Shown: positions 40,532 to 49,993, counted from the first letter of the stretch. The stretch: DNA of 64,000 bases from Woeseia oceani (GCF_001677435.1 NZ_CP016268.1:3585001-3649000), one strand, 5' to 3'. The notes: a model not told the origin generated them from the sequence alone. Program-made: numbers and translations.

Positions 40532-41374
40532 ATGCTCAGTTATCGCCACAGCTACCATGCCGGCAACCACGCCGACGTCCTGAAGCACAGCATCCTTGCC
40601 GAATTGCTCCGCTACCTCACGGAGAAAGACAAGCGCCTGTGGTACATCGACACTCACGCTGGCGCAGGCATGTACCGCCTCGACAATAGCAATGCCGCGC
40701 ATACCAACGAAGCGCGCGAAGGTATCGAACGCTTGTGGCGAACAAAAGACCTGCCGGAGGCCTTGCAGCGTTACGTTGAGCTTGTCCGCCAGATCAATCC
40801 CGACGGCACGTTGCGCAATTACCCGGGTTCGCCTGTTATTGCCGAACAACTGCTACGGGCCGGTGACAAACTCTGGCTCAGCGAATTGCATTCAACCGAC
40901 CACGCCACGCTGGATGACCGCTATCGGCACAGTCGCCATGTCCGGGTGCAGAAAGCGGATGGCTTCAAGGCACTGACCGGCCTGTTGCCGCCTGAACCGC
41001 GTCGGGCACTGGTCATGATAGACCCGAGCTACGAAGTGAAAGCCGATTATGCGCGAGTGGTCGATGCGCTGCGCGACGCACAACGGCGCTTCGCAACCGG
41101 TGTTTATGCACTCTGGTATCCGCTGCTTGGTAGCCGTGAGGCGGAAAAGCTGGGCGAGGAGCTGCGCCGGTTTGCGGGTTCGCGCTGGCTGGACGCACGG
41201 CTGCAAGTACGCGATGGTCGTTCTGCGGATGCCGGGCTTTATGGCAGCGGCCTGTTTGTTATCAATCCGCCGTACAAGCTGCCCGAGATGCTGCAAAGCG
41301 TCCTGCCCAGTCTAAGCACGAATTTGTCTCAGGATGAGTACGCAACGCACCATCTCGAATACGAAATCCCGTAA
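40532..41374 (+). CDS. rlmJ: 23S rRNA (adenine-2030-N6) methyltransferase
   Basis: Methylates A2030 of 23S rRNA using S-adenosylmethionine. The 280 residues equal the length of E. coli RlmJ. The N-terminal MLSYRHSYHAGNHADVLKHS is the family signature; YIDTHAGAGMYRL is the cofactor motif. The catalytic motif reads IDPSYEVKADY, where E. coli has DPPY; the Asp and Tyr are kept. LWYPLLGSREAEKL and NPPYKLPEML also match. The ATG was chosen by the family N-terminus. Nonessential in the known relative. Confidence 0.93.
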   Translation: MLSYRHSYHAGNHADVLKHSILAELLRYLTEKDKRLWYIDTHAGAGMYRLDNSNAAHTNEAREGIERLWRTKDLPEALQRYVELVRQINPDGTLRNYPGSPVIAEQLLRAGDKLWLSELHSTDHATLDDRYRHSRHVRVQKADGFKALTGLLPPEPRRALVMIDPSYEVKADYARVVDALRDAQRRFATGVYALWYPLLGSREAEKLGEELRRFAGSRWLDARLQVRDGRSADAGLYGSGLFVINPPYKLPEMLQSVLPSLSTNLSQDEYATHHLEYEIP

Positions 41375-41459
41375 GGCATTGCGCACCGCTGATAAGAGCG
41401 GAACGAAAAGATGCAGAGAAAACTTTGACGAACAGGGCAGCTTGTTTCACGATCCACGT

Positions 41460-41900
41460 ATGAAAACTATCATGACAGCCAGCCTCATGGCCTTGACCGC
41501 TTGCAGTGCCATTCAGCCAAAGCCGACAGACAGCCCGATGCCGATCGAGGCCGCCACCGCAGACCCGGCGCACAACAGCAGAATCTCTCTCGACTGGGCG
41601 GGCAGTTACGCCGCGGTCCTGCCCTGTGCAGACTGCGCAGGAATTGACACGCTCGTAACCCTGCACATGGACGGGACGTTTTCGCGACAGAGCCGCTATC
41701 TCGGCAAGACCGGGAAAGTATTCACGGACACGGGCACGTTCGAGTGGAACCCGAGCGGCAGTGCTGTGAAGCTGGTGAGCAAACAGGGCGCCACGCAGTC
41801 GTACAAGGTGGGCGAGAATCAACTGATACACCTGGACCAGAGCGGCCAGGCAGTCACTGGCCCACTCGCCGCTCACTACGTGCTGCTCAAGACCCGCTAA
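41460..41900 (+). CDS. NlpE-like copper/envelope-stress lipoprotein
   Basis: A 146-residue lipoprotein (lipobox LTACS) whose mature part DWAGSYAAVLPCADCAGIDT contains the CxxC motif and wording of the NlpE N-terminal domain, followed by LVTLHMDGTFSRQSRYLGK. In E. coli, NlpE signals surface attachment and envelope stress to Cpx and has been linked to copper. The C-terminal OB domain of full NlpE is absent, as in many short relatives. It follows rlmJ by about 85 bp. Confidence 0.82.
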   Translation: MKTIMTASLMALTACSAIQPKPTDSPMPIEAATADPAHNSRISLDWAGSYAAVLPCADCAGIDTLVTLHMDGTFSRQSRYLGKTGKVFTDTGTFEWNPSGSAVKLVSKQGATQSYKVGENQLIHLDQSGQAVTGPLAAHYVLLKTR

Positions 41901-42092
41901 GGCGACAGCCTGCAGCACAGTGCATTGGCTTGAACCGCCGGGCCGGCTGGCGACTGCGGACGGTGCCGAACTGACCACAACGCGCAATCTATTTACTGCA
42001 AATCAAGCCGCACAACCGCGCTGCGAGCAACACGGGCATTCGCTGCCGGATCCGGTATACCATTGGCCTTTCGCACAAACGGGTAGCTCTGA

Positions 42093-43157
42093 ATGAATCG
42101 TCGAAAAGTTTTGCAGACTCTGGTCACTACCGCGGTTGCCGGCTCCAGTGGCGCCGCACTTGCCCAACAGGCCACTGGCGGCATTGCCAGCGAGCGACAA
42201 ATGAACCCCGTGAAACCGCGCCGCCTGAAAAAGGGCGACACGATCGGCCTCATCTCCCCCGCCAGCAACACGCAGCAGAACGAAGACATTCGGTTCGCCA
42301 GCGAAATTATCGAATCGCTGGGCTTCTCCGTGCGCACGGGCCAATACCTTTTCGAACGCAATCAATACCTGGCCGGAACTGATCAGCAACGCGCCGATGA
42401 CGTCAATCGCATGTTTGCCGATAAAGATGTCGATGGCATCTTCTGTCTGCGCGGCGGCTACGGTACCCCGCGCATACTGCCGTACCTCGACTACGACGTG
42501 ATAGCCAACAACCCGAAGGTGCTGCTGGGTTACAGCGACATAACAGCGCTGCACACCGCCATACACGTCAAGACCGGACAGGTCGGCTTTCACGGGCCGA
42601 TCGCGGGACAAACGTACACGGATTACACGCTGCAGGAGTTTGAAAAAGTCGTTCGCGAACCTCGCGACACGGCAATTATCGGTCATGCACCGCCGTTCGA
42701 GGCAGGCCCGGGGAAAGTCGAACGGGAAAACCGCGTCACTTACTTTGTCGGTGGCAAAGCACGAGGCCGCTTGATCGGCGGCAACCTGAGTTTGCTCGCG
42801 ACCTTGATCGGTACGCCGTACGAACCCGACTTCCGCGACAAAATTCTGTTCCTGGAAGACGTGAGCGAAGCGCCGTACAGCATCGATCGCATGCTGACCC
42901 AATTGTGGCTTGCCGGGCGCTTGCAGCAGGTCGCTGGTCTGGCCTTTGGTAAATTCACCGACGTACCCAGCGTATCCGGCAACAGCTACAGCGTAGAGGA
43001 AGTTCTGCGGCAACGGTGCGAGCCGCTAGGGGTTCCGTTCATCAGTGGCCTGATGATTGGCCACGTCAGTGATCAAACGGTGGTGCCCATTGGCATCAAC
43101 GCCGAGCTCGATGCGGACGCCGGCACGCTCCGGCTGCTGGAGCATGCCGTCAGCTAA
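42093..43157 (+). CDS. S66 family serine peptidase (LD-carboxypeptidase-like), Tat-exported
   Basis: A 354-residue peptidase of the S66 family (LD-carboxypeptidase / microcin C7 self-immunity MccF). The N-terminus MNRRKVLQTLVTTAVAG is a twin-arginine type signal. The nucleophile is Ser148 in LLGYSDITALH, the Glu is in LFLEDVSEAPYSIDR, and the His in LMIGHVSDQ. Known members cut the L,D bond of tetrapeptide stems in murein recycling or hydrolyse MccC-like compounds; export is less usual for cytoplasmic LdcA. The stop overlaps the stop of convergent nnrS. Confidence 0.88.
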   Translation: MNRRKVLQTLVTTAVAGSSGAALAQQATGGIASERQMNPVKPRRLKKGDTIGLISPASNTQQNEDIRFASEIIESLGFSVRTGQYLFERNQYLAGTDQQRADDVNRMFADKDVDGIFCLRGGYGTPRILPYLDYDVIANNPKVLLGYSDITALHTAIHVKTGQVGFHGPIAGQTYTDYTLQEFEKVVREPRDTAIIGHAPPFEAGPGKVERENRVTYFVGGKARGRLIGGNLSLLATLIGTPYEPDFRDKILFLEDVSEAPYSIDRMLTQLWLAGRLQQVAGLAFGKFTDVPSVSGNSYSVEEVLRQRCEPLGVPFISGLMIGHVSDQTVVPIGINAELDADAGTLRLLEHAVS

Positions 43158-44341
43158 CCGGGCTTGCCGTCACACCGCGGCAAGAGCAACACCGGGGTGT
43201 AGACTACAACGAACAAGGAAAACGCCGCGGCCCACAATCCGCCCGCCAGCAAGACAACGGTCTGGTACGGCAACGACAAGACCGCCGCGCCGAAAACACG
43301 GATTGTGACCGCCAGTACCAATAGAACGTAGGCCGCAATCGTCAGTCGGTTTACGACGAGCGGCCGCCCGGTATGTCCGAGCGATGCCCGGGTCATGACC
43401 GCCAGAATCATGGTGCCAGCGGCACCTGCACCGAGTGCATGCTGCCAGTGCGCAGCCCAGGCGAATCCGCCAAGCAGGTACAACGCTTTCAGCGCCAGGC
43501 CTACTGGCAACCAAAGATACGCAACGTGCAACACCCAGACGATCGGCTGAGACAGGGTGCGCATACCCTGCCAGCCACTCAAACGCACGCACTGTGCAAG
43601 CGCTGCAATTAATGCGATCCAGCCCGTGTTGCTATGCAGCGGCGCAATGATGTCCGCGATGGCGTAAGCCAGCATGGCAACAATAGTGAACCGGTCCAGT
43701 AGCGCACTACTGCGCATCTGCACCGGCACAGCGTGCGCGCGCAGGGCATTGCCCGTGAATGCCGGCACTATGCGGCCACCGATAACGGTGAGCAGAACCA
43801 GAACGAGGTTGATCCCCACCCGCAAGCCGCGCGCACTCATGACTGTTTCGGAATTCGCCAACCCCAGCATGAACATGGCATCGCCTGCCCAGAACAGCAA
43901 CAGCACCAGCAGCAACGGCGTGTTGCGGCTCCAGGTTCGCAGCAACGAAGGCGCAAGTATCAGCATCAACGCCGGAACAAACGCCAGTTCGATAGCCGCG
44001 AGCAGCCAGAACGGCAGACTACCGGCGAAAAGAAAAGCAAGGCGCCCGGCCAACCACAGAAACACCAGCAACTGCAGCGGCTTGCCCGCGTAGCCGCGGC
44101 TGCCCGTCCAGCTCGGAACGGCCGTCAGCATAAAGCCGGCAATTGCCGCGGCGACGAATCCGTACAACATCTCATGGCCGTGCCAGAACTGGGACGGGAC
44201 GCTGCCAAGCGGCATCAGCCCGCTCCGGTAAACCCACAACCAGGAGAGCACGCCGAAAACAGCGTAGATACCCGCCAATAGAAAGAATGGCCGGAAGCCG
44301 TAGGAAAACGGCACGAAACGGGTCGAACGATCAGTGCTCAT
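43154..44341 (-). CDS. nnrS: NnrS family protein
   Basis: A 395-residue heme- and copper-containing membrane protein with about twelve helices that protects cells from nitrosative stress. The family N-terminus is FVPFSYGFRPFFLLAGIYAV, followed by FWHGHEMLYGFVAAAIAGF and GGRIVPAFTGNALR. The start codon overlaps the stop of the SirB2 gene as ATGA, so translation is coupled. It is third in the norZ-sirB2-nnrS operon, which fits NO detoxification. A frame reading much further upstream is an artefact of overlap. Confidence 0.92.
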   Translation of the reverse strand: MSTDRSTRFVPFSYGFRPFFLLAGIYAVFGVLSWLWVYRSGLMPLGSVPSQFWHGHEMLYGFVAAAIAGFMLTAVPSWTGSRGYAGKPLQLLVFLWLAGRLAFLFAGSLPFWLLAAIELAFVPALMLILAPSLLRTWSRNTPLLLVLLLFWAGDAMFMLGLANSETVMSARGLRVGINLVLVLLTVIGGRIVPAFTGNALRAHAVPVQMRSSALLDRFTIVAMLAYAIADIIAPLHSNTGWIALIAALAQCVRLSGWQGMRTLSQPIVWVLHVAYLWLPVGLALKALYLLGGFAWAAHWQHALGAGAAGTMILAVMTRASLGHTGRPLVVNRLTIAAYVLLVLAVTIRVFGAAVLSLPYQTVVLLAGGLWAAAFSLFVVVYTPVLLLPRCDGKPG

Positions 44342-44745
44342 GCGAACAATTTCTGAAAGTAATGGACCGGCCCGAACGGATCGTGTGTGCGTGCAATCAT
44401 GTACATGCAGGCATAGACGAACAGTGCGGAAACGAAACACATCAGTCGAGTGCGTGCGGTACGTCCCCTCTTGAGCGCGAACGTACCCAGCGAAACGTAA
44501 ACCACCAGCAAACTGATTTTGAGCAGTAGCCAGCCGTTGACATACAGTGCCGATGGCAGAATTGTCAGCAACATCAACGCGGCAGTCAGCAACACGGTGT
44601 CGACGCTGTAACTCAGATAGCGCATCGGCGCAGCCATAGCCCATTTCCCGCCAGTTTGCAGTGCAACTCCTCGCAACAGGAATATCGTGCCACTGGCGAG
44701 CACAGCCGTTACGTGCACAAACTTGATATCCGGATAGAACTCCAT
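44338..44745 (-). CDS. SirB2 family membrane protein
   Basis: A 135-residue protein with four hydrophobic helices: IKFVHVTAVLASGTIFLLRG, TVLLTAALMLLTILPSALYV, LLLKISLLVVYVSLGTFALK and MCFVSALFVYACMYMIARTH. This pattern and length fit the SirB2 family, which often lies beside NO-related or respiratory genes; its role is unknown. It starts 48 bp after norZ and overlaps nnrS. The ATG was preferred over a TTG nine codons upstream. Confidence 0.82.
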   Translation of the reverse strand: MEFYPDIKFVHVTAVLASGTIFLLRGVALQTGGKWAMAAPMRYLSYSVDTVLLTAALMLLTILPSALYVNGWLLLKISLLVVYVSLGTFALKRGRTARTRLMCFVSALFVYACMYMIARTHDPFGPVHYFQKLFA

Positions 44746-44793
44746 CACCGGTGCATCAATCCGTGGCGACAATGAGCGTAGCAGCCCTGCGGG

Positions 44794-47076
44794 TCATCGT
44801 TTTGCAGGCTCCGCATTGTCCGGCAGTTCGGCCCTTGCTTTGCGAGGCCCGACCCAGAGGCGAAGAACAAACCAGGCCAGCGATAAAGCGCCAACGCTGA
44901 ACAACGTGTCGCCGGGCACCCGCATCCAGACCAGCAGGTCGACAATGGGCTGCTGCATGAACTCAGCGGACCGCGCGTACCAGTAGCCGTGGTCAATTGC
45001 TGCAATCAGTTGCAGGATTCCGAGCGGCAGCAAGGTCATCAACGCCATGCCGGACAGACCTATGTTCAGCGACCAGAAGCAAGCCTTCAGTGCGCCATTG
45101 TTCCAGTGCGCTGCCGGCTTGATTCCACGCAGGCAAAACAGCATCAGGCCGATTCCCAGCATGCCGTACACGCCGAACAATGCGGTGTGACCGTGCAACG
45201 GCGTCAGGTTCAACCCCTGCATGTAGTAGAGCGGCAACGGCGGATTAATCAGGAAGCCGAACAGGCCCGCACCCACGAGATTCCAGAACGCAACAGCAGT
45301 GAAGAACATGATCGGCCAGTGATAGCGCTGCATCCACGGTGTTGCCTTGCCGTGCCGGTAAGTGTGATAGGCCTCAAAGCCGATGTACGCCAGCGGCACC
45401 ACTTCGAGGGCCGAGAACGATGCCCCTATTGCCAGCACGGCTGTCGGAGTGCCGGAAAAGTACAGATGGTGCAGAGTACCCAGCACACCGCCGGCCATGA
45501 ACACCATCGTTGCGACCAGCACGGCAACCGTCGCCACACTGACCCTGAGCAGACCAAGCCGCGTGAACAGGAATGCTATGACGGCAGTGGCGAACACTTC
45601 GAAGAAGCCTTCGACCCACAGATGCACTACCCACCAGCGCCAGTACTCCACCATTGACATGTGAGTATGCTCGTTCCACATCAGACCCGCACCGTAGAAC
45701 AGGCCAATAGCAACTGTGGACAGGAAGAACAGGCTGACGATGGAGCGCGACTCGTCACGTCGCTGAATGGCCGGCCACAAGGCGCGACCCACCAACGTTA
45801 ACCAGATGCCGAGACCCGCAAACAGGAACCACTGCCAGAACCGGCCGATATCAACGTACTCCCAGCCCTGATGTCCGAACCAGAAATTGCGTTCAAGGCC
45901 GAGCTTTTGCATGACCGCAAACCACTGGCCAGCGAATGCCCCGATGACTATTACCAGCAGGCAGACCCATAACAGGTTGACACCCAGCCGCTGAAACCTC
46001 GGTTCGTGGCCGGAAATAGCGGGTGCAATGTAGAGGCCGGTGGCGAGCCATGCCGTGGCTATCCAGAGCACCGCCAACTGCGTATGCCAGGTGCGGGTTA
46101 GCGAGTACGGCAGAATGTCGCTGATAGCAAAGCCGTACAACTCCTGCCCTTCCACCTGATAGTGCGCCGTTATTGCGCCAAGCAATATCTGCGTAAGAAA
46201 CAGCGCAATAACCACCCAAAAGTATTTGGCTGTGGCCCGCATCGACGGCGTAACGGCGATTGCTGCAAGCGGGTCTGTTTCCGGCAGTTTGTCGGGAGCG
46301 ACTTCCGTGTGTGCGCTAACAGCGTGATACCAGCCCAGCAATGCAATACCTGCGAGCAGGAACAACACGCTGAATACCGTCCACATGAAAGCACTGGTCG
46401 GCGGTGTATTGCCAACCAGTTCGTCGGCAGGCCAGTTGTTGGTATAGGTAATTTCCTTGCCGGGACGTTCGGTCACCGCAGCCCATGCCGTCCACCAGAA
46501 GAATGCCGACATATCTGCGCGATGCTCGGCGTCCGGCACCGTGTTGTTCTTCATCGCGTACGCTTCACGCAAATCTACTGTCGCCGGGTCCGCACTGAAC
46601 AGACTGTCATAGTGCTTGCTGACAAGGGCAATCGCTGCGGCCCTGTCATCGTCAATCGTGATCTCTGCCCTGTCCGTATCCCAGGTATTGCGGCGGATCG
46701 ACGTTTGCAATCGCACTATGAAATCCGCCTGCTGGCCCGCGGGTAACTCGTCATAGCCACTGCGGACATCGCGGCGCGCCCACAAATCGAGGGTCGCAAC
46801 GGCTTCGCGATGCAGCCAGTCAGCCGTCCAGTCAGGCGCAACATAGCCACCGTGCCCCCAGATCGAGCCCAGTTGTTGACCACCTATCGATTGCCAGACC
46901 TGGCGGCCGCGTTCGATATCCGCGCGCGTAAACACGACGTCACCGGATTCCGTGACTACCTGTTCCGGCATAGGGGGTGCCTGCCGATGGATCTCGCCAC
47001 CCACCCAGAGCAGAACGCCAAAGGATACGGCAAGCAAGGTGCCGAGGCCTATCCAGAGTTTCTTGGTCGTACTCAT
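44794..47076 (-). CDS. norZ: quinol-dependent nitric oxide reductase (qNOR)
   Basis: Reduces NO to N2O using quinol, in the inner membrane. The 760 residues combine an N-terminal NorC-like periplasmic domain lacking a CxxCH site (so not cytochrome-fed) and a NorB-like catalytic core. Metal-ligand regions are visible: LWVEGFFEVFATA with the preceding WNEHTHMSMVEYWRWW, GTLHHLYFSGTP, and LTPLHGHTALFGVYG. GGGAG precedes the ATG. An FNR box lies about 55 bp upstream, fitting induction when oxygen is low. The gene leads the operon with sirB2 and nnrS. Likely detoxification or the NO step of partial denitrification. Confidence 0.95.
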   Translation of the reverse strand: MSTTKKLWIGLGTLLAVSFGVLLWVGGEIHRQAPPMPEQVVTESGDVVFTRADIERGRQVWQSIGGQQLGSIWGHGGYVAPDWTADWLHREAVATLDLWARRDVRSGYDELPAGQQADFIVRLQTSIRRNTWDTDRAEITIDDDRAAAIALVSKHYDSLFSADPATVDLREAYAMKNNTVPDAEHRADMSAFFWWTAWAAVTERPGKEITYTNNWPADELVGNTPPTSAFMWTVFSVLFLLAGIALLGWYHAVSAHTEVAPDKLPETDPLAAIAVTPSMRATAKYFWVVIALFLTQILLGAITAHYQVEGQELYGFAISDILPYSLTRTWHTQLAVLWIATAWLATGLYIAPAISGHEPRFQRLGVNLLWVCLLVIVIGAFAGQWFAVMQKLGLERNFWFGHQGWEYVDIGRFWQWFLFAGLGIWLTLVGRALWPAIQRRDESRSIVSLFFLSTVAIGLFYGAGLMWNEHTHMSMVEYWRWWVVHLWVEGFFEVFATAVIAFLFTRLGLLRVSVATVAVLVATMVFMAGGVLGTLHHLYFSGTPTAVLAIGASFSALEVVPLAYIGFEAYHTYRHGKATPWMQRYHWPIMFFTAVAFWNLVGAGLFGFLINPPLPLYYMQGLNLTPLHGHTALFGVYGMLGIGLMLFCLRGIKPAAHWNNGALKACFWSLNIGLSGMALMTLLPLGILQLIAAIDHGYWYARSAEFMQQPIVDLLVWMRVPGDTLFSVGALSLAWFVLRLWVGPRKARAELPDNAEPAKR

Positions 47077-47131
47077 TTTTCATCTCCCGACGGTATGCAG
47101 GAGATCGTGCCGGGCGGTGCAATCACGCGCC

Positions 47132-47145
47132 CTGATCCAGATCAA
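47132..47145 (-). promoter_or_regulatory. FNR box upstream of norZ
   Basis: CTGATCCAGATCAA (consensus TTGAT-N4-ATCAA, one mismatch) lies 55 bp ahead of the norZ start, squeezed between norZ and the end of fnr. The neighbouring regulator keeps the FNR recognition-helix residues, so the site should be bound by it. Confidence 0.75.
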
Positions 47146-47152
47146 GTGCGGT

Positions 47153-47905
47153 TTAGTTTCGCAACACGTTCGCTGCGACGGTTCGCAATCGCGGCAAGTC
47201 GAGCAGCTCGACCTCACGTCGTTCGACACGAATGAGTCCGTCATGCTGGAAGCGATTGAGGATGCGACTGACCGTTTCCGCTGCGAGTCGCAGATAGTTG
47301 GCGATATCGGTCCGTGCCATCGTCAGACGAAAACGCTTAGCCGACAGTCCGCGTGCTTCGTAGCGACGCGACAGAATAAGGAGAAAGGCTGCGAGCCGCT
47401 CATCGGCAGTGAAATCACCCGCCAGCAAAGCGGCCTTGCCAATGTCCTCACTCAGCAAACGAAAAAGTTGTTGCTGCAAACCGGGCATGCTTGCCGCCAG
47501 CACCGCCATTTTGGGGAATGAGAAGCGACATAGCAGAACATCATCAAGAGCAACAGCATTGCACGGATAGCGTGATTGCGAAATTGCATTGAGCCCGATC
47601 ACCTCACCGGGTAGAAAGAAGCCCTGCACCTGCTCCCGGCCATTCAGGTCGGTAACGTAAGTCTTGACTGTTCCGGCGCGAATGCCCGCCAGCGCATTGA
47701 ACTCATCTCCTTCACGAAAAATGTGTTCGCCTGCGCGGTACGGACCAACGTGTTCGACAAGTACATGTAATTGCCGCAGCCGCGACTTGTCGTAACCGCG
47801 GTCGATACAGGCTGTCGAAAAGGCGCAGGTACTGCAGAAATGATACTCATCACCGTCATTAGTGGCCATGCCTCGACCAAGCGCCGACTCGCGGTCCGTG
47901 CTCAT
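47153..47905 (-). CDS. fnr: oxygen-responsive FNR/Anr transcription regulator
   Basis: A 250-residue CRP-family regulator, the same length as E. coli FNR, that holds a [4Fe-4S] cluster destroyed by oxygen. Cluster cysteines Cys24, Cys27, Cys33 (FCSTCAFSTAC) and Cys115 (YPCNAVAL) match the FNR pattern. The recognition helix LRLAAETVSRIL keeps Glu210, Ser213 and Arg214, expected to read TTGAT. The start giving MSTDRESALG was chosen for this length. It follows hemN by 37 bp on the same strand and is probably co-transcribed. Confidence 0.93.
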   Translation of the reverse strand: MSTDRESALGRGMATNDGDEYHFCSTCAFSTACIDRGYDKSRLRQLHVLVEHVGPYRAGEHIFREGDEFNALAGIRAGTVKTYVTDLNGREQVQGFFLPGEVIGLNAISQSRYPCNAVALDDVLLCRFSFPKMAVLAASMPGLQQQLFRLLSEDIGKAALLAGDFTADERLAAFLLILSRRYEARGLSAKRFRLTMARTDIANYLRLAAETVSRILNRFQHDGLIRVERREVELLDLPRLRTVAANVLRN

Positions 47906-47942
47906 ACTCTGGATACGCAGGAACAATGACGGACAGACCAAA

Positions 47943-49337
47943 TCAGACAACTTGCGAATAGTTGGCAGTCGCGGTATTGACGGGTTGTTGGTAGTGGTCG
48001 AAGCACATTGCAATTATACGCAACAGGTACCGGCCGCGCGATGTAACAGTGATGCACTCCGAATCGATGGTGATCAGACCGTCGCCTTGCAGGCTTTCGA
48101 GCTGTTCTTGTTCATTGGCAAAATAATCACTGAAGCTTATACCGAATCGACGCTCGATCTCCCTGACCCGCACTTCCGCTCCGCACATGAGTTGCTGAAT
48201 GACTTCGGCACGAACAATATCGTCAGCACTCAGGGACACACCACGCCAAACCGGCAGGCGATCATTGTCCAGCGCCGCTTCCCAGCTCGTGAGATCGCGC
48301 GGGTTCTGGGAATAGCTGTCGCCCACGTGACTGATCGCACTGACCCCAAGCCCTATGAGATCGCAGTCCGCGTGCGTCGTATAACCCATGAAATTCCGGT
48401 GCAGATCCCGCGCTTGCCGGGCACGGGAAAGGTCGTCGGTTGCCAATGCGAAATGGTCCATGCCGATGTATTCGTAACCGGCGCTCGTGAGTTTGTTGAT
48501 CGCCACTGTCAGCAGCCCAAGACGACCTTCGCGGTCGGGCAACTCTTCGGGCTGGATTTGCTTCTGCGCCTTGAACAGACCGGGCATGTGCGCATAACCA
48601 TAAATAGCGACTCGCCCTGGCGCTGCTGAAATTATAGTGTCAAGAGTGGCAGAAAAACCTGCATAGGTCTGTCGCGGCAGTCCGTAGATCAGGTCGACAT
48701 TGACGGAACGCATTCCGTACTGGTGACATGCCTCAATAATGGCCAGCGTCTCTTGGATACTTTGAACGCGATTGACCGCCGCTTGTACCGCCGGGTCAAA
48801 ATCCTGCACCCCCAAACTGGCCCGGTTGAACCCCAGCTGCGCCAGTTCCGCAATATCTCCGACACTGACATAGCGCGGATCCAGCTCGATCGAGAAATCT
48901 CGGTCTGGGGCATCGCTGAAATGAAAGTGGCGTCCCATGCTCGCAAGCACTCGCCCAAGTTGTCCGGGTTTCAGGAAATTGGGAGTACCGCCACCGAAAT
49001 GAACCTGACAAACGTCCCGGTCGCGGGCAAACAATGGCGCGACCATAGCCAGTTCGAGAAGCAAGCGCTCAATATAATGCTCTCCCCGACGTTCGTCTCG
49101 GGTGATAACCCGGTTACATCCGCAATAGAAACAGGGACTGAAGCAGTACGGCACATGCGCGTACAACGAAAGTTGGCGTGGTATCGGTTCCGCGTTGCTG
49201 TTACTGGCATGCCGCTGAAAATCGGCTGCGTTGAATTCCTCGCGAAACTGCGGTGCGGTGGGATAAGACGTATAGCGAGGCCCGGATTCGCTGTAACGAC
49301 GAAGCATTTCCGGATCAAAATGGCAATCAGTATTCAT
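47943..49337 (-). CDS. hemN: oxygen-independent coproporphyrinogen III oxidase
   Basis: Radical-SAM enzyme converting coproporphyrinogen III to protoporphyrinogen IX without oxygen, 464 residues. The cluster motif is CFSPCFYCGCN (Cys65, Cys69, Cys72, plus Cys74), typical of HemN. GPRYTSYPTAPQF near the start and the motif QVHFGGGTPNFL also match HemN and not the related HemW. An FNR box lies 36 bp upstream of the start, as expected for an anaerobic heme enzyme. Confidence 0.95.
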   Translation of the reverse strand: MNTDCHFDPEMLRRYSESGPRYTSYPTAPQFREEFNAADFQRHASNSNAEPIPRQLSLYAHVPYCFSPCFYCGCNRVITRDERRGEHYIERLLLELAMVAPLFARDRDVCQVHFGGGTPNFLKPGQLGRVLASMGRHFHFSDAPDRDFSIELDPRYVSVGDIAELAQLGFNRASLGVQDFDPAVQAAVNRVQSIQETLAIIEACHQYGMRSVNVDLIYGLPRQTYAGFSATLDTIISAAPGRVAIYGYAHMPGLFKAQKQIQPEELPDREGRLGLLTVAINKLTSAGYEYIGMDHFALATDDLSRARQARDLHRNFMGYTTHADCDLIGLGVSAISHVGDSYSQNPRDLTSWEAALDNDRLPVWRGVSLSADDIVRAEVIQQLMCGAEVRVREIERRFGISFSDYFANEQEQLESLQGDGLITIDSECITVTSRGRYLLRIIAMCFDHYQQPVNTATANYSQVV

Positions 49338-49372
49338 GCGCCGTAGTGTGAGTCAGCGGCCTGTTACCCGCA

Positions 49373-49386
49373 TTGACCTGGATCAA
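49373..49386. promoter_or_regulatory. FNR box between hemN and rnk
   Basis: TTGACCTGGATCAA matches TTGAT-N4-ATCAA with one change. It is 36 bp from the hemN ATG on one side and about 160 bp from rnk on the other. hemN is the more likely target; whether rnk responds is unknown. Confidence 0.78.
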
Positions 49387-49549
49387 CTCCAGAATTCGCG
49401 ACAGAGCTTGCCTGTTTTTTTTCTTTAGCTATGATGGGCTACATCACCCCGCCTTTACTATTGTGCCCAAAGCAACACCGGGTTGCCTTGGCGCTGCCGG
49501 CTTTCGCCCGGCTTGGTAATAGCAGCAACGATCAAGGAGGTTCCAGGCT

Positions 49550-49966
49550 ATGCAAACAACCGAAAATATCAGTGTGTCATCCACCGATCTGCAGCGCATT
49601 GAAGCCGTGCTGCGAGGCCGGGCTGATACCGAATCAATGACGATCCAGGGTTTGAGTGAAGAGCTGCGGCGCGCGACCATTTTGCCGCCGCAGGACATTC
49701 CGCCCACCGTGGTTACCATGAATTCAAGGGTCAAGTTCGCGATCGAACCGACCGGCAAAGTATTCGAACTAACCCTGGTGTACCCGAAAGATACACAGAA
49801 CAACCGGTCCGACGTCATCTCCATTACGGCGCCGATTGGCAGTGCGTTGCTTGGGCTTTCTGTAGGCCAGACCATCGAATGGCCGTTACCCGGCGGGCAT
49901 AACACCACCGTGAAAGTGGTCGATATAATTTACCAACCAGAACGCGAAGGCCACTTCCACCTGTAA
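49550..49966 (+). CDS. rnk: nucleoside diphosphate kinase regulator Rnk
   Basis: A 138-residue Rnk/GreA-type protein. It has a short N-terminal coiled region (STDLQRIEAVLRGRADTESM) and a C-terminal GreA/GreB-like FKBP domain (FELTLVYPKDTQNNRSDVIS, then GSALLGLSVGQTIEWPLPGG). Rnk binds RNA polymerase but lacks the acidic tip needed for transcript cleavage; its coiled coil is shorter than in GreA. AAGGAGG lies upstream of the ATG. Divergent from hemN. Confidence 0.92.
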   Translation: MQTTENISVSSTDLQRIEAVLRGRADTESMTIQGLSEELRRATILPPQDIPPTVVTMNSRVKFAIEPTGKVFELTLVYPKDTQNNRSDVISITAPIGSALLGLSVGQTIEWPLPGGHNTTVKVVDIIYQPEREGHFHL

Positions 49967-49993
49967 ACCTTGCAGGGCAACGATGCGACCGGA

